Assembly: GCA_031368215.1 (NCBI GenBank)
Contig: JANLRD010000171.1
Location: 1-64,000 of the forward strand
Length of the DNA stretch: 64,000 nt
Source of the DNA: JANLQX01 sp031368215
GTDB taxonomy: Bacteria; Actinomycetota; Acidimicrobiia; Acidimicrobiales; JANYDT01
Direction of reading: 5' to 3'
The notes under the pieces are model-generated. The model made no database searches, was not told the DNA's origin, and saw only the letters and a list, made by a program, of their open reading frames with translations. Position numbers and translations under genes: made by a program. Shown here piece after piece: positions 60,413-64,000 of this stretch (position 1 is its first letter; the number at the start of each line of letters is the position of its first letter).

Positions 60413-60517
60413 TACTCCTCCTTCCCTTCAAACACCGGCGTCCGTTCAAAGACCTTCGCCTTCCGGGCGCAAGCCTTGGTCGCTCGGTCGCTCAACCCTA
60501 AGGATGCGGATTCGGCG

Positions 60518-60544
60518 AGGCAATAGCCGAAAGAGGTATTGCCT
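60518..60544. promoter_or_regulatory. Inverted repeat AGGCAATA-N11-TATTGCCT upstream of the EPS operon
   Basis: Two perfect 8-bp arms are separated by 11 bases. The AT-containing arms stand out in GC-rich DNA and lie about 105 bp upstream of the first EPS gene, a plausible operator position for a dimeric regulator. Confidence 0.4.
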
Positions 60545-60708
60545 TCACGAAGCAGTAGCCAAAACGTGTCTTTTCCCACGCTCTACGGAAGGAAAGAATG
60601 GCGCGGCGTAGCGAATGACTTTGGACACTTATTCGGATCAGCCTTTGGCGGTCAAGCGAGGTTGGTGTGGCACAGATATTGCGGTGCCACTGCCATCGTG
60701 ACACCGAA

Positions 60709-60725
60709 TCTAGGGTGGACCTAGA
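60709..60725 (-). terminator. Short hairpin after the copper radical oxidase gene
   Basis: On the minus strand TCTAGG-TCCAC-CCTAGA lies 13 bases after the oxidase stop. The stem is six perfect pairs. No T-run follows, so termination is only suggested. Confidence 0.35.
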
Positions 60726-60737
60726 GCCCAGTCAGAA

Positions 60738-62843
60738 TCAACCAAGGCGGATAATTTTGGCTACCGATGGAACCCTGTTTGCGTCCAATACAAACATCAT
60801 GTAGTCGCCGGGAGGCGCCACTTGCGAGTTCAACGGTCCATTCACGGTCACAGGGGTCGTTCCGTTTGCATCGGTTGTTCCGATCGTCGCCCCCAGCTGT
60901 ACGGAACGTTGGTCCATATCGACGGAATGGGTCATCGACCCCAACGCCATGATGACGACCTCAGCGGGTCGGGGACCGATCACGGTGACGTTGAAGGCAC
61001 CACGGAAACCGACAGACAATGGGGCGGAGGAAATCGTGGGCCGTGGCTTCGACAGGTAGTCCGGTGAGTAGTACTGCAACGACGGCTTTTCGAGCGTAGT
61101 AGACGTCACTTGGCCTCTACCTCCCCCGATCAGCACCCGCCCGTCGGGGAGTAACAAGGCGACCGAGTGATAGCCCCGGACGACGTCCGATGACGATGTT
61201 CCGTTCGTGACCGCGAAGCTATTCTTTGGATCGACGTACTGAGCAGTCATGACTCCTGCATCACCGTTCATGTCGTGCCCGTTCACGATCAAGATTCGAC
61301 CGTCGGGGAGCAACACCGTGCTCGGATGGTGGCGTTTCGTACCAAGTTCGATGGACGGCCGCCATCCGGGACTCGTCGAAGGGTCAAACACGTCAGCTTG
61401 ATGCTGCGCTGTCTTGCCCATGTTGCCCCCGGCGACGATAAGAGACCCATTCGAGTATCCCCAGTCACCGTTGTTGACTCGAATCGGCAGCATCGCGGTC
61501 GAGGCGCCGTAGTTGATTCCGTCGCCGGCGGCTCCCGGGCGGGGTTGACGCCCGGCCACCCATACACTGGGCAGCGTGGAGCTTGCGAGCACCGGGTACC
61601 CGAACTCGCCGCCCATGATGATGTCCGCTCCTCCAACGCTGGTTGGCAGCACGAATATGTGCGTGTAGTCCTGCGCCGCGAGCAAAGGCGTGGTGTTCGC
61701 CGCCGCAGCCTTCAACACCCGAGCGTTGGTGATCGGGTCGATCGTCTCAATCGAGAGATTCGGAAAGAAGCCGCTGGTGGTCACAAACTCGTGACCGCCC
61801 ATCGTCATCATCCGACCGTCGGGGAGGCGAGTCACGGTCGGATACCAGCGACCGTTCGTGGTGTACGGACCGACACCGAGCATCTGACCCGGAAGGCGAG
61901 TCCACACTCCATTTTTGAAGACGGATTGCGTGGTGAGCCCGAACACGATCGTCTCGCCCGTCGATTGCACTTTTACTTGGCGAGTGCCTCCCGAGATAAT
62001 CAGACTGCCGGTCGAGGTATGAGCTGCTCCCGTACAAATCAGGTCGTCGATGATGTAGGCGTCGCCTGAGAGCACCCCGTCGAACTGGATCGATTCAGCA
62101 ATCTTGTTCACCACTAGGCTCGCCGGCGGAATCGACCCGATTGCTGAAGGCGCGTACGTCCACGAGATGCTGTGGCTCGGTGTATCGGCCGTTGGTGGTT
62201 CGGCGCTGCGCGACGTCCCAATGAACACCGTGCTTCCGTCGCCCATCAGCGCAGCATGGACCGGAGCCGCCCACTGCCCGTCAGAAGTCCGCAGCACGAT
62301 GGGAGCACCCCAGCTGTCGGCTCCCCCGGGCTCGGTCACCGAGATCGACGGAGGGAACAATGTTGTCGAAGACGGCACTGCGGTCGAGGTCGACGTCGAC
62401 GCGGAAAACGACGTTGTCGAAGTGGTGCCCCCCGGTATGGTTGGCGCCATAGCAGCCATTGGCGCGACAGTCGTAAGCGCAGCTGGCCCACCAACCAAAT
62501 TCGCCGTGGCCGGTTCATCCAGGTCGGCCTGTTCGATGACGGCGTCAAGTTGCGCAGGCGAGAGCGCCGGAATGTTCAAGCGCCGTTTCCGGTCTACCTT
62601 CGAGCGACGGTTGAAATGAAAGACCGGCGGGCCGCCCCCGTGAAGCACGTCATGAAGACTCGCGTTTGCGTGCTCCGATCTCGGGTCCGCAATTTGGTCG
62701 ACACCCATGACCGATTCGGGCATTCGACCGAGGCCATCGCTCGAGCCGGGTGTCAATGCGGTCGACTGGTTCGAGACCAGGAGACTCGCAATCACGGCTG
62801 CCGACGCAAGTAGGACCCGTCGTTTGGACGACCGCTGCCACAT
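60738..62843 (-). CDS. Secreted galactose-oxidase-like copper radical oxidase (GlxA-type)
   Basis: Starting at ATG 62843 (GGAG upstream) the protein has 701 residues, a signal peptide (SKRRVLLASAAVIASLLVSN) and a Thr/Ser-rich linker. A kelch propeller follows, with repeats DGRMMTMGG, DGRILIVNG and DGRVLIGGG, and a C-terminal immunoglobulin-like domain (DUF1929). The residues of a Cys-Tyr copper-radical site can be placed: Cys in LICTGAAHT, Tyr in GRWYPT, Tyr-His in VRGYHSVA, and the last His in MTHSVDMDQR. In Streptomyces GlxA acts at hyphal tips in cellulose-like glycan deposition together with CslA. Here the gene directly precedes an exopolysaccharide operon, so oxidation of the polymer's galactose- or glucose-type C6 hydroxyls is a plausible role. 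Confidence 0.87.
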   Translation of the reverse strand: MWQRSSKRRVLLASAAVIASLLVSNQSTALTPGSSDGLGRMPESVMGVDQIADPRSEHANASLHDVLHGGGPPVFHFNRRSKVDRKRRLNIPALSPAQLDAVIEQADLDEPATANLVGGPAALTTVAPMAAMAPTIPGGTTSTTSFSASTSTSTAVPSSTTLFPPSISVTEPGGADSWGAPIVLRTSDGQWAAPVHAALMGDGSTVFIGTSRSAEPPTADTPSHSISWTYAPSAIGSIPPASLVVNKIAESIQFDGVLSGDAYIIDDLICTGAAHTSTGSLIISGGTRQVKVQSTGETIVFGLTTQSVFKNGVWTRLPGQMLGVGPYTTNGRWYPTVTRLPDGRMMTMGGHEFVTTSGFFPNLSIETIDPITNARVLKAAAANTTPLLAAQDYTHIFVLPTSVGGADIIMGGEFGYPVLASSTLPSVWVAGRQPRPGAAGDGINYGASTAMLPIRVNNGDWGYSNGSLIVAGGNMGKTAQHQADVFDPSTSPGWRPSIELGTKRHHPSTVLLPDGRILIVNGHDMNGDAGVMTAQYVDPKNSFAVTNGTSSSDVVRGYHSVALLLPDGRVLIGGGRGQVTSTTLEKPSLQYYSPDYLSKPRPTISSAPLSVGFRGAFNVTVIGPRPAEVVIMALGSMTHSVDMDQRSVQLGATIGTTDANGTTPVTVNGPLNSQVAPPGDYMMFVLDANRVPSVAKIIRLG

Positions 62844-62970
62844 AACATCTCCGTCCCGCACACTTCGTCACCAGGAGCAAACCTCGCTCCCGTTTCCCGA
62901 TGGGAAAGACTGCCCGGAATCGCAGTATTGCTCGAAACGTATCGAAAATCCAGCGGAAATGTGTTTTCTG

Positions 62971-63393
62971 CTACTCCGCGCCGTCGGGAGTCGGGCGGAA
63001 CCGATAGATCGCCGGCCCGTCCGCAGTCGGGTGGAACACCACGGAAACCGCCATGCCGATGTGAACGTCGTCGACGTCACAGCCGACGATGTTGGTCAGG
63101 ACGCGAGGACCTTCGTCCAACTCGACGTAGGCCACGACGTAGGGGCCGTGCTCCGCCCACACGCCCGCACCCTTTCGAGTGATCGAGAACGAGTAGATGG
63201 TTCCCCGGCCCGATGCGGGCACCCATTCGACCGACGACGACGCGCACAGCGGGCAGAAGCTCTTCGGATACCAGAGCGTTGCTCCGCACTCCACACAGCG
63301 CGGAAGCACGAGCTGTCCGACCGCAGTCGCCTCCCAGAATGGTCGGGTCTCGCTGTTCACGTCGACGTTGCGCACCGGGAGCGAACTGCTCAT
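62971..63393 (-). CDS. DUF35 OB-fold/zinc-ribbon protein paired with thiolase
   Basis: The 140-residue protein begins MSSSLPVRNVDVNSETRPFW, the typical N-terminal helix. The zinc ribbon CVECGATLWYPKSFCPLC and an OB-fold with GTIYSFSITRKGAGVW and PRVLTNIVGCDVDDVHIGM follow. Such proteins form a complex with a thiolase-fold enzyme and bind CoA or channel acyl-CoA intermediates in archaeal mevalonate synthesis and bacterial steroid side-chain degradation. Its ATG overlaps the thiolase stop as ATGA, supporting complex formation. Most of this gene is duplicated at 43063-43408. Confidence 0.92.
   Translation of the reverse strand: MSSSLPVRNVDVNSETRPFWEATAVGQLVLPRCVECGATLWYPKSFCPLCASSSVEWVPASGRGTIYSFSITRKGAGVWAEHGPYVVAYVELDEGPRVLTNIVGCDVDDVHIGMAVSVVFHPTADGPAIYRFRPTPDGAE
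62985..63330. repeat. 346-bp direct repeat, copy B (intact DUF35 gene)
   Basis: This is the complete-gene copy of the repeat at 43063-43408, same orientation, gap-free, about four visible mismatches. The break at the 5' end of copy A (its position 43408) falls inside the coding region, 63 bases after the start codon of this copy. Confidence 0.93.
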
Positions 63394-64000
63394 GACGTCC
63401 TCCCGAGGATGAGCGTGGCGGAACCGGTGCGAGTGCCCAGGTTGCCGCCGGTGCCGTGAGCGAGGGCGAGCTCGCAACCAGGCACCTGCACCGCAGCATT
63501 GGCTTCGCCTCGAAGCTGTCGAACGGCCTCGATGATCTTCGTCATGCCGCCTCGGTTGGACGGATGGTTGTTGCAGAGCCCACCGCCATCGGTGTTGAAG
63601 GGCAATCGGCCACCGGCCTCGAGCGCGCCCGATTCGACGAAGGAACCGCCCCTCCCCTTCTCGCAGAATCCCAGGTCCTCGAGCGTCTGCAGCACGGTGA
63701 TCGTGAAGCTGTCGTAGATCGACACGTACTCGATGTCTGCTGGGGTGACACCGGCCTCGGCGAAGGCCCGCGGACCCGACCACACAGCAGCGGTGTGGGT
63801 GAGGTCGACGCGCCCGTTGGCGCTGTGCTTGATCGCCTCGCCGTGCCCGAGCACCGACGCACATCGATCGGGCCGGGCAAGGTCGCGGGCCACCTCGGGG
63901 CTGACCACGACAACCGCACCGCCTCCGTCGGTGATGACGCAGCAATCGAGTCGATGGAGCGGATCAGCCACCATGGGCGAATCGAGCACCTGCTCGACCG
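63390..64000 (-). CDS. Thiolase-family protein (SCP-x/Ltp-type), C-terminal part
   Basis: The gene enters from the right edge. The visible 203 residues show the C-terminal half of a lipid-transfer/acetyl-CoA-acetyltransferase-type thiolase: CCVITDGGGAVVVVSPEVAR, YVSIYDSFTITVLQTLEDLG, LPFNTDGGGLCNNHPSNRGG, and ALAHGTGGNLGTRTGSATLI. The HPSNRGG and HGTGGN motifs supply the active-site His and oxyanion loop; the Cys nucleophile region is not in view. Partnered DUF35 and thiolase genes occur in steroid or branched-chain acyl-CoA degradation. ATGA overlap with the DUF35 gene. Confidence 0.92.
   Translation of the reverse strand, partial: VEQVLDSPMVADPLHRLDCCVITDGGGAVVVVSPEVARDLARPDRCASVLGHGEAIKHSANGRVDLTHTAAVWSGPRAFAEAGVTPADIEYVSIYDSFTITVLQTLEDLGFCEKGRGGSFVESGALEAGGRLPFNTDGGGLCNNHPSNRGGMTKIIEAVRQLRGEANAAVQVPGCELALAHGTGGNLGTRTGSATLILGRTS

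Larger units (their letters stand above)
60413..60737. other. 325-bp intergenic region upstream of the EPS operon
   Basis: No gene is visible. Both neighbours are on the minus strand, so this is the promoter region of the EPS genes and the 3' end of the oxidase gene. It is less GC-rich than the surroundings. It holds three inverted repeats: 60518-60544, GTGGCAC...GTGCCAC at 60667-60690, and 60709-60725. I could not identify a convincing -10/-35 pair. Confidence 0.6.

Noticed and set aside
1..64000. tRNA, rRNA, insertion sequence, prophage or attachment-site signals
   Set aside because: I looked for cloverleaf-like segments, transposase motifs and terminal repeats and saw none; the only sizeable repeats are the DUF35 duplication and the paralogous gene pieces.

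Overview
The window is high-GC, densely coded DNA with the character of an actinobacterium. I infer an actinobacterial lineage, possibly near the Acidimicrobiia, from a BTAD/NB-ARC (AfsR/SARP-type) regulator, a mycothiol-type nitroreductase homologue (Rv2466c-like), luciferase-like and PPOX-fold redox enzymes, an SCP-x-type thiolase paired with a DUF35 protein, and GTG/TTG starts with GTGA/ATGA gene overlaps. I found no rRNA, tRNA, CRISPR array or insertion sequence.

Region 1 (1-15.4 kb) is a patchwork of small-molecule redox genes: two isopenicillin-N-synthase-type 2OG oxygenases, a luciferase-like oxidoreductase under a divergent MarR regulator, a LigB-type extradiol dioxygenase, an aldehyde dehydrogenase and an SDR. 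It is scarred by recombination: a remnant of a CitE/HpcH aldolase, a frameshifted PEP-mutase/isocitrate-lyase gene plus a second fragment of the same gene family, and two paralogous secreted proteins, one carrying a self-compensating frameshift pair. A large SARP regulator closes the region.

Region 2 (15.4-24.6 kb) holds an ECF sigma factor, an MFS protein fused to a cyclic-nucleotide-binding (CNB) domain, a redoxin gene interrupted by an in-frame TGA that is very probably selenocysteine (a SECIS-like hairpin follows immediately), and a three-gene operon: FtsX-type permease, ABC ATPase-CNB, and CNB-patatin phospholipase. A perfect TGTGA-N6-TCACA palindrome lies upstream of that operon.

Region 3 (24.6-43 kb) contains a PEP-utilizing protein, a kinase-like phosphotransferase, a PPOX protein and a Rieske oxygenase. 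It also contains the most striking locus: a roughly 9.4-kb minus-strand gene set (39181 to 29760) encoding a Rieske-oxygenase catalytic subunit without its Rieske cluster, a reductase carrying an extra N-terminal Rieske domain, a GST-Rieske oxygenase fusion, and a complete BMP-family (purine-nucleoside-type) ABC importer. This is the architecture of the caffeine N-demethylase proteins NdmC, NdmD, NdmE and NdmA/B, rearranged and joined to an uptake system. Phosphoglucomutase, a secreted phosphoesterase-like protein and a PhyH dioxygenase follow.

Region 4 (43-63 kb) is an exopolysaccharide locus on the minus strand: initiating sugar transferase, three GT2 enzymes, a Wzz-like protein, a Wzx-like flippase, an O-antigen-ligase fused to a PD40 beta-propeller, an RmlD-like reductase, an RGP/UDP-arabinopyranose-mutase-like protein, a GT4 enzyme, an acetyltransferase and a PD40 protein. 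Nearly all are coupled by 1-20 nt overlaps or very short gaps. A secreted galactose-oxidase-like copper radical oxidase precedes it. A 346-bp duplication of a DUF35 gene brackets the locus: one intact copy (with thiolase) at the right end, one chimeric copy at 43 kb.
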